From Hyphomonadaceae bacterium (GTDB taxonomy: Bacteria; Pseudomonadota; Alphaproteobacteria; Caulobacterales; Hyphomonadaceae), in the NCBI GenBank assembly GCA_028285145.1, contig JANQQC010000013.1, positions 62,001 to 126,000 on the forward strand: 64,000 nucleotides of DNA. Reading direction: 5' to 3'. Positions 16,571-25,772 of this stretch are shown in pieces (the stretch's first letter is position 1; every line of letters begins with the position of its first letter). Both the position numbers and the translations under genes were made by a program. The notes below the pieces were generated by a model. That model saw only the letters and a list, made by a program, of their open reading frames with translations, had not been told where the DNA came from and did no database searches.

Positions 16571-17986
16571 TCAGAGTGACTTGACGATATCCTCGACCAT
16601 CTTCTTCGCATCAGCGAGCAGCATCATCGTATTGTCGCGATAGAAGAGTTCGTTGCCGATGCCGGCATAGCCCGAGCCAAGCGAACGCTTGATGAAGAGT
16701 ACCGTAGCTGCGTTCTCCACATCCAGAACTGGCATTCCGTAGATTGGTGAGGTGGTGTCTGTCTTGGCCGATGGGTTGGTCACGTCATTGGCACCAATCA
16801 CGAAGGCCACGTCTGAGGAGTTAAACTCGGAGTTGATGTCTTCGAGTTCGAACACTTCATCGTAAGGCACCTGCGCTTCAGCGAGCAGCACATTCATGTG
16901 CCCCGGCATGCGGCCGGCGACAGGGTGGATGGCGTACTTCACTTCCACACCTTCTTCCTTGAGCTTGTCTGCCATTTCTTTCAGCGCGTGCTGGGCCTGG
17001 GCGACGGCCATGCCGTAGCCGGGCACGATGATCACTTTCGACGCGTTCTTCATGATGAAGGCCGCATCATCCGCGGAACCACGTTTCACTGGGCGCTCAT
17101 CAGCACCACCGCCTGCCGCTGCAGCATCGTCGCCGCCAAAGCCGCCAAGGATCACCGAGATGAAGCTGCGGTTCATGCCCTTACACATGATGTAGGACAG
17201 GATCGCACCCGACGAGCCAACAAGAGCGCCGGTGATAATGAGCGCGAAGTTGCCCAGCGTGAAGCCGAGCGCTGCCGCGGCCCAGCCCGAGTAAGAGTTC
17301 AACATCGACACGACGACCGGCATGTCCGCGCCGCCAATCGGGATAATCAGCGTGATGCCGAGAATGAGGGCGAGCACCGTTAACGCACCAAAGGCCCAGA
17401 CGGCGGAGCCGTTTGAGGCGACCAGGACGACCACGAGCGCGATAATGCCAACGCCGAGCGCGATGTTCAGAAGGTGACGCGCTGGTAGAAGGATCGGCGC
17501 ACCGGACATGTTGCCGTTGAGTTTCGCGAACGCGATGACCGAGCCGGTGAAGGTCAGGGCACCAATCGCGGAGCCCAGCGATAGTTCGATCAGCGAGGCG
17601 GTGCCGATGGCCCCAACCGTCCCGATGCCAAAGCTCGCCGGCGCATAGAGCGCAGCGGCTGCCACGAGCACAGCTGCAAGGCCAACGAGGGAGTGGAAGG
17701 CCGCGACGAGCTGCGGCATGTCCGTCATCGGAATACGACGAGCGATAAACGCGCCGATCGAACCACCGACTGCGACGCCACCAAGTATGAAGGCCCATGT
17801 GATCGGGTCGAGCTGGTTGCCAAGCAGCACGAGCGTGGTGCCAACGGCGATCGCCATGCCGATCATGCCATTGCGGTTACCCGCGCGTGACGTGGCCGGG
17901 CTGGACAGGCCACGCAGGGCCAGAATGAAGAGAATGCCAGCTGCGAGATAGAGCAGCGGGGCCCAGGTGGATTGGAAAGCGTCCAC
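16571..17986 (-). CDS. pntB: NAD(P) transhydrogenase subunit beta (PntB)
   Basis: PntB carries the proton-translocating membrane domain and the NADP(H)-binding domain III of the transhydrogenase that makes NADPH from NADH at the expense of the proton gradient. The 471-residue protein has about eight to nine hydrophobic helices in residues 1-270. A soluble C-terminal domain follows, with 'VIIVPGYGMAVAQAQHAL', 'HPVAGRMPGHMNVLLAEA' and 'VIGANDVTNPSA', all diagnostic. It is the last gene of the pntAA-pntAB-pntB operon, four bases after pntAB. Confidence 0.97.
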   Translation of the reverse strand: MDAFQSTWAPLLYLAAGILFILALRGLSSPATSRAGNRNGMIGMAIAVGTTLVLLGNQLDPITWAFILGGVAVGGSIGAFIARRIPMTDMPQLVAAFHSLVGLAAVLVAAAALYAPASFGIGTVGAIGTASLIELSLGSAIGALTFTGSVIAFAKLNGNMSGAPILLPARHLLNIALGVGIIALVVVLVASNGSAVWAFGALTVLALILGITLIIPIGGADMPVVVSMLNSYSGWAAAALGFTLGNFALIITGALVGSSGAILSYIMCKGMNRSFISVILGGFGGDDAAAAGGGADERPVKRGSADDAAFIMKNASKVIIVPGYGMAVAQAQHALKEMADKLKEEGVEVKYAIHPVAGRMPGHMNVLLAEAQVPYDEVFELEDINSEFNSSDVAFVIGANDVTNPSAKTDTTSPIYGMPVLDVENAATVLFIKRSLGSGYAGIGNELFYRDNTMMLLADAKKMVEDIVKSL

Positions 17987-17989
17987 GGA

Positions 17990-18361
17990 CTATTCCCCCT
18001 TCTTCTTGTACATGGCCAGCATGCGCTGGGTGACGAGGAAACCGCCGAATATGTTCACCGCTGCGAGGCCCACTGCGACGCCGCCGAGCGACTTGGCGAT
18101 CCAGCCACCGTTCACGTCCGAGGAGGCGGCTGCCGCGATGATCGCGCCAACGATGATCACCGATGATATCGCGTTGGTCACGGCCATGAGCGGGGTGTGC
18201 AGGGCGGGGGTCACCGACCAGACAACGTAGTAGCCGACGAAGCAGGCCAACGCGAAAATAGCGGCAAGGAAGACGATCGAGTCGACCTCGCCCGAACCAG
18301 CCGCGTGCGCGGGTAAGGCCAGCGCCATTGCGCTCAGGCCTGCAAGGAGCAGTCTCATCAT
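17990..18361 (-). CDS. pntAB: NAD(P) transhydrogenase subunit alpha part 2 (PntAB)
   Basis: The 123-residue protein supplies the membrane helices that are fused to PntA in E. coli but encoded separately in Alphaproteobacteria. It has an N-terminal hydrophobic stretch and three further helices, including '[31 protein letters not shown]', the conserved core of this subunit. Its ATG overlaps the stop of pntAA by four bases, and pntB starts four bases after its own stop, so the three subunits are translated from one mRNA. Confidence 0.95.
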   Translation of the reverse strand: MMRLLLAGLSAMALALPAHAAGSGEVDSIVFLAAIFALACFVGYYVVWSVTPALHTPLMAVTNAISSVIIVGAIIAAAASSDVNGGWIAKSLGGVAVGLAAVNIFGGFLVTQRMLAMYKKKGE

Positions 18362-19467
18362 GTCAGCCTTTCATTCACCGTTTCGCCGCCGCGCGTCAGC
18401 AGCATGGCGGTCACAATTTCATCGTCCGTGTCGAGGTTCAGGGAGCCGTCTTCAGCCGTAATCAGAGGCAGGAATGCGAGGAGGTTTTTCGCAAACAGTG
18501 AAGAGGCGTCTGCAGGCAAGCGGCCCGGCAGGTTCGTGAAGCCGGCGATTTTTACGCCATCAGCGTTGACGACCTCATCGGGCTTGGACAGCGGGCAATT
18601 ACCGCCCTGCGCTACGGCCATATCTACGATCACAGAGCCTGGCTTCATCGACTTGGCCATCTCTTCAGTGATCAGGACGGGAGCCGGGCGGCCCGGGATG
18701 AGCGCCGTTGTGATGACGATGTCCTGTTTGGCGATGTGAGATGCGGTGAGTTCCGCCTGCTTGGCCTTGTACTCGTCCGACATTTCCTTGGCATAGCCGC
18801 CGGAGGTTTCCGCCGCCTTGAACTCTTCGTCCTCGACCGCGATGAACTTGGCCCCGAGCGAGGCGACCTGTTCCTTTGCGGCGGGGCGGACATCCGTGGC
18901 GGAGACAACGCCGCCAAGCCGGCGCGCCGTCGCGATGGCCTGAAGCCCTGCAACACCGGCACCCATCACGAAAACCTTTGCGGGGGCGACGGTGCCCGCT
19001 GCCGTCATCATCATTGGCAGCGCGCGTCCGTAGATCTGGGCACCTTCAATGACAGACCGGTAGCCGGCGAGGTTCGATTGGGAGGAGAGCGCGTCCATTG
19101 ACTGTGCCCGCGTGATTCGCGGTGTGAACTCCATCGCCAGCGTCGTCAGCTTGCGGGCGTTGATCGCGGGGAGCGCGGTGCTCAGCGCGAATGGGTTCAT
19201 CAGAGCAATCAGCGTTGTTCCTTCCGGAAGCTCGCCGATCTCATCAGCACCGGGCTCGCGGACCTTGAAGATGATGTCTGAACCGTTGGGGCCGCCAATG
19301 CTGGCTCCCTCGGCTTCGTAGGCAGAGTCGGGGAACCCTGCCGCTTCGCCTGCGCCTGACTCGATTGTCACGGAATGACCAAGCGCGGTCAGCTTCTTGA
19401 CAGTCTCTGGCGTCGCGGCGACGCGGTCTTCGCCAGTAAGGCGCTCTTTAAGAACAGCTATTTTCAT
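18358..19467 (-). CDS. pntAA: NAD(P) transhydrogenase subunit alpha part 1 (PntAA)
   Basis: This 369-residue soluble subunit binds NAD(H) (domain I). It starts with '[26 protein letters not shown]' and contains '[22 protein letters not shown]', the Rossmann loop shared with alanine dehydrogenase, and '[13 protein letters not shown]'. It hands hydride to domain III of PntB. The gene is divergent from the SDR gene with 59 bases between starts. The split PntAA/PntAB arrangement is normal for the lineage. Confidence 0.96.
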   Translation of the reverse strand: MKIAVLKERLTGEDRVAATPETVKKLTALGHSVTIESGAGEAAGFPDSAYEAEGASIGGPNGSDIIFKVREPGADEIGELPEGTTLIALMNPFALSTALPAINARKLTTLAMEFTPRITRAQSMDALSSQSNLAGYRSVIEGAQIYGRALPMMMTAAGTVAPAKVFVMGAGVAGLQAIATARRLGGVVSATDVRPAAKEQVASLGAKFIAVEDEEFKAAETSGGYAKEMSDEYKAKQAELTASHIAKQDIVITTALIPGRPAPVLITEEMAKSMKPGSVIVDMAVAQGGNCPLSKPDEVVNADGVKIAGFTNLPGRLPADASSLFAKNLLAFLPLITAEDGSLNLDTDDEIVTAMLLTRGGETVNERLT

Positions 19468-19526
19468 AGTAGCGGGACTTTCGACAAATTCTTGCGCAGT
19501 GCAACAAAAAAAGCGGAGGGGAAGGC

Positions 19527-20294
19527 ATGAACATGCTTTCGGTAGCAGGCAGAACGGCGCTTGTCACAGGGGCGTCTAGCGGCCTTGGGCGTTTTTTCGC
19601 GAAGACGCTTGCGGAAAACGGTGCGCGCGTTGCGATTGCTGCGAGACGGGTTGAGCGGCTGGAGATGCTGGCCGCCGAGATCGCCGAGGCGGGTGGTGAG
19701 GCGCTTCCGGTTGCGATGGATGTGACCGATCCGGCCAGCGTCGATGAGGGATTCGACGCGCTTGAAGCTCACTTCGGAGCGCCGGCGGACATCCTCATCA
19801 ACAATGCCGGCCTATCGCGCGACGCCTGGTCTATCGACATGTCTGAGGAAGACTGGAGTACAGTGGTCGATACCAATCTCACCAGCGTCTGGCGTGTGGC
19901 AAAGGCGACCGCATCACGCCTGAAGGAGGCGGGCAAGCCGGGCGCAATCGTCAATATCTCTTCTATTACCGCGCTTAGGCCAGCTCTCATGCTGTCGGCC
20001 TATGCGGCATCCAAGGCCGGTGTCGACCATCTCACCCGCGTCATGGCTGTCGAAATGGCACGTTATGGTGTTCGCGTGAACGCGATTGCGCCGGGCTATT
20101 TCAAGACAGAGATCAATGATGATTTTCTGGATGGAGAGCAGGGGCAGCAGATGATGAAGCGGGTGCCGATGCGGAGAATGGGCGAGTATCACGAGCTTGC
20201 CGGACCCCTCCTGCTGCTGGTGTCAGATGCCGGGTCGTACATGACGGGTGAAACGATCGTTGTTGATGGCGGTCACTCGCGAATGTCCCTGTAG
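19527..20294 (+). CDS. short-chain dehydrogenase/reductase (FabG-like)
   Basis: This 255-residue SDR has the nucleotide loop 'TGASSGLG' (about residues 15-22), 'NNAG' in 'LINNAGLS', the catalytic serine in 'VNISSI', and Y-x-x-x-K in 'YAASKAG'. The arginines after the second strand ('AARRVERLE') suggest NADP(H) preference. The substrate is unknown; an alcohol or 3-oxoacyl reductase role is the usual default. GGAGGGG precedes the ATG at 19527. It is divergent from the transhydrogenase operon, which supplies NADPH, but this link is only positional. Confidence 0.85.
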   Translation: MNMLSVAGRTALVTGASSGLGRFFAKTLAENGARVAIAARRVERLEMLAAEIAEAGGEALPVAMDVTDPASVDEGFDALEAHFGAPADILINNAGLSRDAWSIDMSEEDWSTVVDTNLTSVWRVAKATASRLKEAGKPGAIVNISSITALRPALMLSAYAASKAGVDHLTRVMAVEMARYGVRVNAIAPGYFKTEINDDFLDGEQGQQMMKRVPMRRMGEYHELAGPLLLLVSDAGSYMTGETIVVDGGHSRMSL

Positions 20295-20489
20295 ATTTCT
20301 GGGCGCAAGGGTTAACGGATCTTAGCTTTGCCGCGCGCCAAATGGGTGCGATTTGCGCGTCTCTGGTGAAATCGCATGAACTCGGACTGCTTGGTTCTCC
20401 CAGCAGGCGAATCGCCAGCGAAGAGCGCTCCAATCACCTGATTTTATGGGCGGTTGGAGTAACGGGTTGTTTAGCCCTGATCTCTAAAA

Positions 20490-20507
20490 GTCTCCGTAAT
20501 AGGAGAC
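20490..20507 (+). promoter_or_regulatory. hairpin covering a Shine-Dalgarno
   Basis: GTCTCC (20490-20495) and GGAGAC (20502-20507) form a perfect six-base-pair stem around the loop GTAATA. The second arm contains the GGAG ribosome binding site of the gene starting at 20512, so folding would hide it. This could be an RNA thermometer-like or translation-attenuating structure, or chance. Confidence 0.35.
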
Positions 20508-20511
20508 CGTC

Positions 20512-20760
20512 ATGGCTGATCCCGCACGCACTACGCCGACCCAGCCTGCTGCCGAACGCAGTGTTCAGCCGCGCCCATCGCTGGACATCCCGGAAGGGGC
20601 GAGCGAGGTCTCCCCAGCCGTTGCGCTGCAGGAGCAACTGGCCGACTCCCTCGGTCCGCGTGAGGAGAAGTTCCCGGCGCGTTATGTGACATCGACCGTT
20701 ATCGTGGTTTGCCTCGCCAGTTGGTTTGCGATGTACATGCTTGCTAATGCTCTGATTTAA
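20512..20760 (+). CDS. small single-pass membrane protein, unknown
   Basis: This 82-residue protein has a proline-rich, polar N-terminal half (about residues 1-55). A single C-terminal hydrophobic helix ('VTSTVIVVCLASWFAMYMLANALI') would anchor it with the N-terminus probably cytoplasmic. I do not recognise it; size and topology recall small accessory subunits of respiratory or cell-envelope complexes, but nothing confirms that. The upstream 217 bases after the SDR stop carry no other gene that I can see. Its GGAG Shine-Dalgarno lies in a short hairpin. galU follows after 84 bases. Confidence 0.6.
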   Translation: MADPARTTPTQPAAERSVQPRPSLDIPEGASEVSPAVALQEQLADSLGPREEKFPARYVTSTVIVVCLASWFAMYMLANALI

Positions 20761-20844
20761 GGCCGCTCTGGTCTGATCCTTGCGAGGCGCGTAGCGAACT
20801 CGCTACTCTTTGCGAAATTTAGATTAGACCTCGGAGCGTCAATT

Positions 20845-21711
20845 ATGCCCATCAGGAAAGCCGTGTTGCCTGTTGCCGGTTTCGGCACGCGCGTGCTGCC
20901 AGCCACGAAAGTGGTGCCAAAGGAAATGCTGCCTGTCGTGGATCGCCCGGCAATCCAGTATGTAGTAGACGAGGCACTGGCCGCCGGGATCGAACACATT
21001 GTCTTCGTGACGGGACGGAACAAGGGCGCGATCGAGGATTACTTCGACCATTCTTACGAGCTGGAAGAAGCCCTGAAGGCGAAGAACAAGACCGCAATTC
21101 TGGAAGACGTTGAGAAGGCGCGGCTGCCGGCCGGTGCGGCGAGCTTCGTGCGCCAGCAGAGCGCGCAAGGTCTCGGACATGCCATCTGGTGTGCACGCGA
21201 TATTGTTGGAAGTGAACCTTTTGCCGTCTTGCTGCCCGATGTTCTTGTGAAGGCGGCTCCGTCGTGTCTTGCGCAAATGGTCAGCGCGTACGACCAGGTT
21301 GGCGGCAACATTGTTGCTGTTGATGCTGTTCCGGAGGACCGCGTCTCCTCTTATGGCGTGATCGCACCGAAGTCCCGCGATGGCCGCCTGATCGAGATGT
21401 CGGGTATGGTGGAAAAGCCCGCTCAGGCGGACGCGCCATCGAATCTGAAGATCACCGGGCGGTACATTCTCCAACCTGAGATTTTTGATCTGCTCGAAGA
21501 CCAGGATCCCGGTGCGGGGGGCGAGATCCAACTGACGGACAGCATGGCCCGTCTGATGGAGAGCCAGAGTTTCCATGCCTATGAGTATGAAGGGCAGGAC
21601 TATGATTGCGGTTCGAAGATCGGCTACTTCGATGCCGTGCTCGCATACGCCTTGGCAAACGACGAAATCGGCGAAGAAGCCAAAGCGCTTGTTCGTGCCG
21701 CTGCGTCCTAA
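20845..21711 (+). CDS. galU: UTP-glucose-1-phosphate uridylyltransferase GalU
   Basis: GalU makes UDP-glucose from UTP and glucose-1-phosphate for envelope polysaccharides. The 288-residue protein has the nucleotidyltransferase opening 'KAVLPVAGFGTRVLPATKVVPKEMLPV', 'AIQYVVDEALAAGIE', 'QGLGHAIWCA' and 'VEKPAQADAPSNLKITGRYIL', all characteristic of bacterial GalU. CGGAG stands eight bases before the ATG. Its TAA stop interlocks with the TAG stop of the convergent beta-propeller lipoprotein gene (CTAA at 21708-21711). Confidence 0.95.
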   Translation: MPIRKAVLPVAGFGTRVLPATKVVPKEMLPVVDRPAIQYVVDEALAAGIEHIVFVTGRNKGAIEDYFDHSYELEEALKAKNKTAILEDVEKARLPAGAASFVRQQSAQGLGHAIWCARDIVGSEPFAVLLPDVLVKAAPSCLAQMVSAYDQVGGNIVAVDAVPEDRVSSYGVIAPKSRDGRLIEMSGMVEKPAQADAPSNLKITGRYILQPEIFDLLEDQDPGAGGEIQLTDSMARLMESQSFHAYEYEGQDYDCGSKIGYFDAVLAYALANDEIGEEAKALVRAAAS

Positions 21712-22571
21712 GGCGTCGTGGTGATATCCGCCTTGGCGGCGAAGGCGGCCGAAGCGTCAATCTCCATCATTTGTCCCTGACGGGAAAAGAAGAATGTCTC
21801 GCCGTCTTGTGAGATGGCCGGCGCATAGTCGATCAGGCCCGTATTGATGATCGCTCCGAGATTGACAGCCTCGGACCAACCTTCATCGGTACGGTCAGCA
21901 CGAAATATGTCTACGACACCGATCACATCGGGCAGATGTGCATAGAAAAAGACGGACTGACCATCTGGCGTAACCGAGGCGTGCGTGTCGGCCATTTGGG
22001 TGTTAAAGGGGACGGTTTCGACCATCCAGCCGGCCGTTGTCTCTTCTGCGCGATAGATGTCGAACCCGCCGATTCCACGTGTGTGATCGCTGGAGAAAAA
22101 GAACTCGCCATCATCTGTGAAGGAAGGCGACTCCTCGTTGGCACCGGTGTTGATGGCGTTTGACATGGGTCGGAGATCCGAGAGTTCACCGCTCTCGCCA
22201 AGAACGCCTGACCATATGTTTCGGTCACGCCGGCCCGGTCTCTCCGGATGTGGGGCATCGCTCGAATAATAGAGCCGACCATCAAGTCGGGAGAAATGCG
22301 GCGTTGTGTTTGTCTCCCTACGGGGAGCTTGCACAAGCACGGGCTCGCTCCATCCACTGTCTGTTCTGAGCACCATCATCAGGTCGGTTTCGTCGCCGCG
22401 CTGTGCGGCATAGACACGGACAGAGCCGTCGACACTTTCGACCTGCCCATAGTTGCGGTCGCGGGAGCCGAACGATTCCGGATTCGGGAGGAAGAGCTGA
22501 GGTTCGGGTGGATCCTGAGATGGCACCGCACAAGCGGGGATACACAGGCAGGCGATCAATAGCGAGCGCAT
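21708..22571 (-). CDS. PD40 beta-propeller protein, probable lipoprotein
   Basis: This 287-residue protein has a short lipoprotein-like signal (cysteine 14 in 'CIPAC'). Repeated WD40-like (PD40) blades follow: 'GSVRVYAAQRG', 'DGRLYYSSD', 'DDGEFFFSSDHTRGIGGFDIYRA', 'PDGQSVFFYAH' and 'QDGETFFFSRQG'. Such propellers usually act as periplasmic binding scaffolds, and the 'GGFDIYRA' blade is like those in OmpA-associated PD40 proteins. It is divergent from the large lipoprotein gene at 22860, with 288 bases between them that hold the Pho-box-like array. Confidence 0.75.
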   Translation of the reverse strand: MRSLLIACLCIPACAVPSQDPPEPQLFLPNPESFGSRDRNYGQVESVDGSVRVYAAQRGDETDLMMVLRTDSGWSEPVLVQAPRRETNTTPHFSRLDGRLYYSSDAPHPERPGRRDRNIWSGVLGESGELSDLRPMSNAINTGANEESPSFTDDGEFFFSSDHTRGIGGFDIYRAEETTAGWMVETVPFNTQMADTHASVTPDGQSVFFYAHLPDVIGVVDIFRADRTDEGWSEAVNLGAIINTGLIDYAPAISQDGETFFFSRQGQMMEIDASAAFAAKADITTTP

Positions 22572-22702
22572 TTTTTGAACCTCAGAACGCTTCGAACAAA
22601 CGCCGCCATCTATCTGTTGGTCATGACATTTTTATTACGCGAACACGTGCCGAGTGATGCGCACACAACACGCTCTCCATACGATTCCTGAGCGAACTGA
22701 CT

Positions 22703-22742
22703 TTGTCACATTACTGAAATGCAACCGTCATCGAACCGTTAT
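22703..22742 (+). promoter_or_regulatory. tandem Pho-box-like PhoB binding array
   Basis: Four 7-base units begin at 22703, 22714, 22725 and 22736, exactly 11 bases apart: TTGTCAC, CTGAAAT, CCGTCAT and CCGTTAT. They match the CTGTCAT half-site consensus at 5, 5, 6 and 5 of 7 positions, separated by AT/A-rich four-base linkers. A weak -10 candidate, GATAGG (22753-22758), follows ten bases after the last unit, the spacing expected when PhoB replaces the -35 element. The lipoprotein ATG is 118 bases downstream. The start of the divergent PD40 gene is about 130 bases away on the other side. Confidence 0.6.
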
Positions 22743-22859
22743 GCAGCCATGCGATAGGCGCATTGCGGATGCGACTCGCTAGGGAGAGTTGGGCTTTGGC
22801 CTGACGGTGGTGGGAAGTCTCCAGCAGCTCAATCAATCAGCCTTTTCGAGGGGGCATTC

Positions 22860-25754
22860 ATGATTTCCAAGGGTAAACTCAGCCAGATCCTGCTTGCTGG
22901 GGCGGCCGCAACTGTGCTTGCAGCCTGTTCTGATACGTCTATCGCGTCGCCGGGGGTCCCTACACCACCAGGTGGCGGAGGCGGCGGCACACCGCCGCCG
23001 GCTACGAGTGCGGTAGATGTCGTTCCAGCTGGTGGTTGTTACACGGGTACGACCTCCATTACGCTGGATCGTGGAACGCCTAGCGACACGACCGATGACA
23101 TCGTTGCGTGCGCGTTGTCTGGCGTAATTACAGCTGACGTGACTATCCCTGCCAATGCGATTGTTGCTCTAAGCGGAAACGTTCAAGTGGGTGAAGACGG
23201 CGGCACGTCGGCCACGCTGACAATCCGCCCTGGTGCCGTACTCTTCGGATCATCTGGTGCTGACTTCCTCGTCGTTAATCGTGGATCGCAGATTCAGGCT
23301 GAGGGAACCGCCACAAACCCTATCATCATGACGTCTGCATCTGACCTGAATAATGGTGCATCCGCAGACTCTGGTGATGCCGCCGTTGGAGCAATCACAG
23401 ATACCTCAATCCGGGGACAGTGGGGTGGATTGATCCTCAACGGTGATGCTCCGATCAATGCGTGTGACGACGCAACGGCTACCGGCGGAACAGCTGGCTG
23501 TGTGAAGTCCGGCGAGGGTTCGACGGGCGAATTTGGTGGTGCCGACCCAACAGATGACTCAGGGACACTTCGGTATATTCAAGTTCGTTATGCTGGTTTC
23601 GAGATTACGCCAGATAACGAGCTGAACGGTATCGCGTTTCAGGGCACTGGATCCGGCACAGAGGTTGAGTTCATCCAAGTCTACAACAACGCCGATGATG
23701 GTGTTGAGTTCTTCGGTGGAACGACGAACGCTGCGTATATCGCTTTGAACGGCAACGGTGATGACAGCCTCGACTACACCGATGGCTGGGTTGGCTCTGC
23801 CCAATTCATTCTCGTCCAGCATACCGACGATGCGGACCAAGGCTTCGAATTCGACAACAACGGCGACGACAATGCCGCTACGCCACGGTCAAACCCAACG
23901 ATCTCGAACTTCACTATCGTTGGCGACGCAGCCGACAGTGACATCGGTGTTCTGATCCGGGAAGGAAGCGGCGGCACCTTCGTCAATGGGGTCATCACAG
24001 GTCCCTTCTCGGATGGCGCGCTCAATATCGATCAAACCGAGACGTTCGACCGTCTTGGCGCAGGAACAGAGCCGATTGTGCTCGGTTCGCTCTTGTTGGA
24101 CGCAGACGTGGCGATCGTCGAGAATGATGAAGAAGACGCTGACGGTAATCCTATTGCGGACCCGTTTGATCTTAGTGACTTCATCGATGCAAATTTCGAC
24201 AATGTCGTGTCAGATACAGCGACGCTCGTGGACAGCTACTTCCCGGGCATGCGTGAGCTGTCCATACCAACCGTTGATCCAGTCTCGCTCGGTGGTTTCT
24301 TTGTAGCAGCTGACGCGATCGGTGCGTTCAGAACAACTGACGAAGCTGACGCAAACTGGGCCACCGGCTGGACCTTCAATCTTGTAGCCGACGGTACGAT
24401 TGATGAGTGTCCTGCTGGTACAACAGACACCGGTGAGGAAATCGGTGGTCAGAGTGTTTGTGAACTTACAGGTGTGGTTCGGAACGATCTCGAGCTATCG
24501 CCCGGCGTTCTCTACGAATTGGTTGGTAACACGCAGATCGGTGCCGATGCTGGTGCCGATGGGTCAGGTGGCGACCCGGCCATTCTGACAATCAATCCGG
24601 GTGTGACAATCTTCGGCTCGGATGGCGCGGACTTCCTGGTCATTAATCGTGGCTCTCAGATCAGGGCCAACGGTACGGCTGATGAGCCGATCATAATGAC
24701 AGCTCGTGTCGATGTTGAAGGCTTGGCGACGACCACTACACGTGGGGCCTGGGGCGGCCTAATCTTGAACGGCCGTGCCCCGATCAACGCTTGCGACAGC
24801 GCCCTTGCCACTGGAGGTACAGTGGATTGTGTGAAGGCTGGTGAAGGGTCTACCGGCGAGTTTGGCGGTGCCCTTGCCACCGACAACTCGGGTAACCTCT
24901 TCTATACCATCGTAAAGTTCGCGGGTAACGAAATCACGCCTGACAACGAACTCAACGGAATCGCCTTCCAAGGCGTGGGTAGTCAGACAGATGTTGATTT
25001 CATTCAAGTCCACAACAATGCGGATGACGGCGTCGAGTTCTTTGGGGGGACAGTGGATGCCAGTCATGTCGTTCTCACCGGCAACAGGGACGACTCAATC
25101 GACTGGACGGATGGTTGGATCGGCTCGCTTCAATTCGCCATTGTTCAACACAAGGCCGACGATGCTGACCAAGGCATCGAAGCTGACAATAATGGTGATG
25201 ACAATACTGCCACACCGCGGTCGAACCCAACTCTGTCCAACCTGACCTTGATCGGACAGGCCGGTGGAGACAGTGACATCGGTATCCTTTTGCGCGAAGG
25301 GACCGATGTGAAGCTGGTCAATACCATTGCCGTCGACTTCAACGAAGGCGGGCTTGATGTGGACCAGGCGGAGACATTCAACCGTCTCGCGCTGGATGGC
25401 GGTGCCGCTTCGGATCTTACGATTGATCCTGACGGTCTGGTTCTGCGTTCCATCTTCCTCGACAATGTTGTCAACTTCCTCGAGGGCGATGAGGAGGATG
25501 CCGATGGAAACCCAATCGCGGATCCTGCAGACTTGACGGATGGCCTGGAAGCCTCGGTTGTCGGCGGTACGTCTGATCTGTCCGGCCCGACTCTGGTGAC
25601 AGGTGCGCAGGGTCTTGTTCCAGGGACAAACATCACCGGTGCGGTCACGCCTGTTGATCCGCAGGCTGCGCTCGGTCTTGAAGCCGGGGCTTACCTTGGT
25701 GCCGTCGAAGACGCGGATGACACCTGGTATCAGGGCTGGACGTTCACCGACTAG
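22860..25754 (+). CDS. large lipoprotein with two tandem beta-helix-like repeats (ElpS-like candidate)
   Basis: This 964-residue protein begins with a lipoprotein signal ('LAAC', C23) and then a glycine/proline-rich linker with 'PPGGGGGGTPPP'. Two homologous blocks of about 456 residues follow. Each holds 'ADFLVxNRGSQI' (from residues 135 and 591), 'GLILNG.APINACD', 'GEGSTGEFGGA', 'EITPDNELNGIAFQG', 'NNADDGVEFFGGT' and 'DADGNPIADP'. The pattern suggests a right-handed beta-helix with acidic, possibly calcium-binding loops. Position beside the TonB receptor and gsp operon, and the Pho-box-like array upstream, suggest a secreted surface lipoprotein like ElpS of Caulobacter crescentus. That homology is from memory and needs alignment. 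Confidence 0.75.
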   Translation: MISKGKLSQILLAGAAATVLAACSDTSIASPGVPTPPGGGGGGTPPPATSAVDVVPAGGCYTGTTSITLDRGTPSDTTDDIVACALSGVITADVTIPANAIVALSGNVQVGEDGGTSATLTIRPGAVLFGSSGADFLVVNRGSQIQAEGTATNPIIMTSASDLNNGASADSGDAAVGAITDTSIRGQWGGLILNGDAPINACDDATATGGTAGCVKSGEGSTGEFGGADPTDDSGTLRYIQVRYAGFEITPDNELNGIAFQGTGSGTEVEFIQVYNNADDGVEFFGGTTNAAYIALNGNGDDSLDYTDGWVGSAQFILVQHTDDADQGFEFDNNGDDNAATPRSNPTISNFTIVGDAADSDIGVLIREGSGGTFVNGVITGPFSDGALNIDQTETFDRLGAGTEPIVLGSLLLDADVAIVENDEEDADGNPIADPFDLSDFIDANFDNVVSDTATLVDSYFPGMRELSIPTVDPVSLGGFFVAADAIGAFRTTDEADANWATGWTFNLVADGTIDECPAGTTDTGEEIGGQSVCELTGVVRNDLELSPGVLYELVGNTQIGADAGADGSGGDPAILTINPGVTIFGSDGADFLVINRGSQIRANGTADEPIIMTARVDVEGLATTTTRGAWGGLILNGRAPINACDSALATGGTVDCVKAGEGSTGEFGGALATDNSGNLFYTIVKFAGNEITPDNELNGIAFQGVGSQTDVDFIQVHNNADDGVEFFGGTVDASHVVLTGNRDDSIDWTDGWIGSLQFAIVQHKADDADQGIEADNNGDDNTATPRSNPTLSNLTLIGQAGGDSDIGILLREGTDVKLVNTIAVDFNEGGLDVDQAETFNRLALDGGAASDLTIDPDGLVLRSIFLDNVVNFLEGDEEDADGNPIADPADLTDGLEASVVGGTSDLSGPTLVTGAQGLVPGTNITGAVTPVDPQAALGLEAGAYLGAVEDADDTWYQGWTFTD

Positions 25755-25772
25755 CCTTTGCCGAACACGCGA

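Noticed and set aside
20839..21576. Minus-strand open frame of 245 residues opposite galU
   Set aside because: galU is intact with all motifs; the antisense frame shows none and has no ribosome site.
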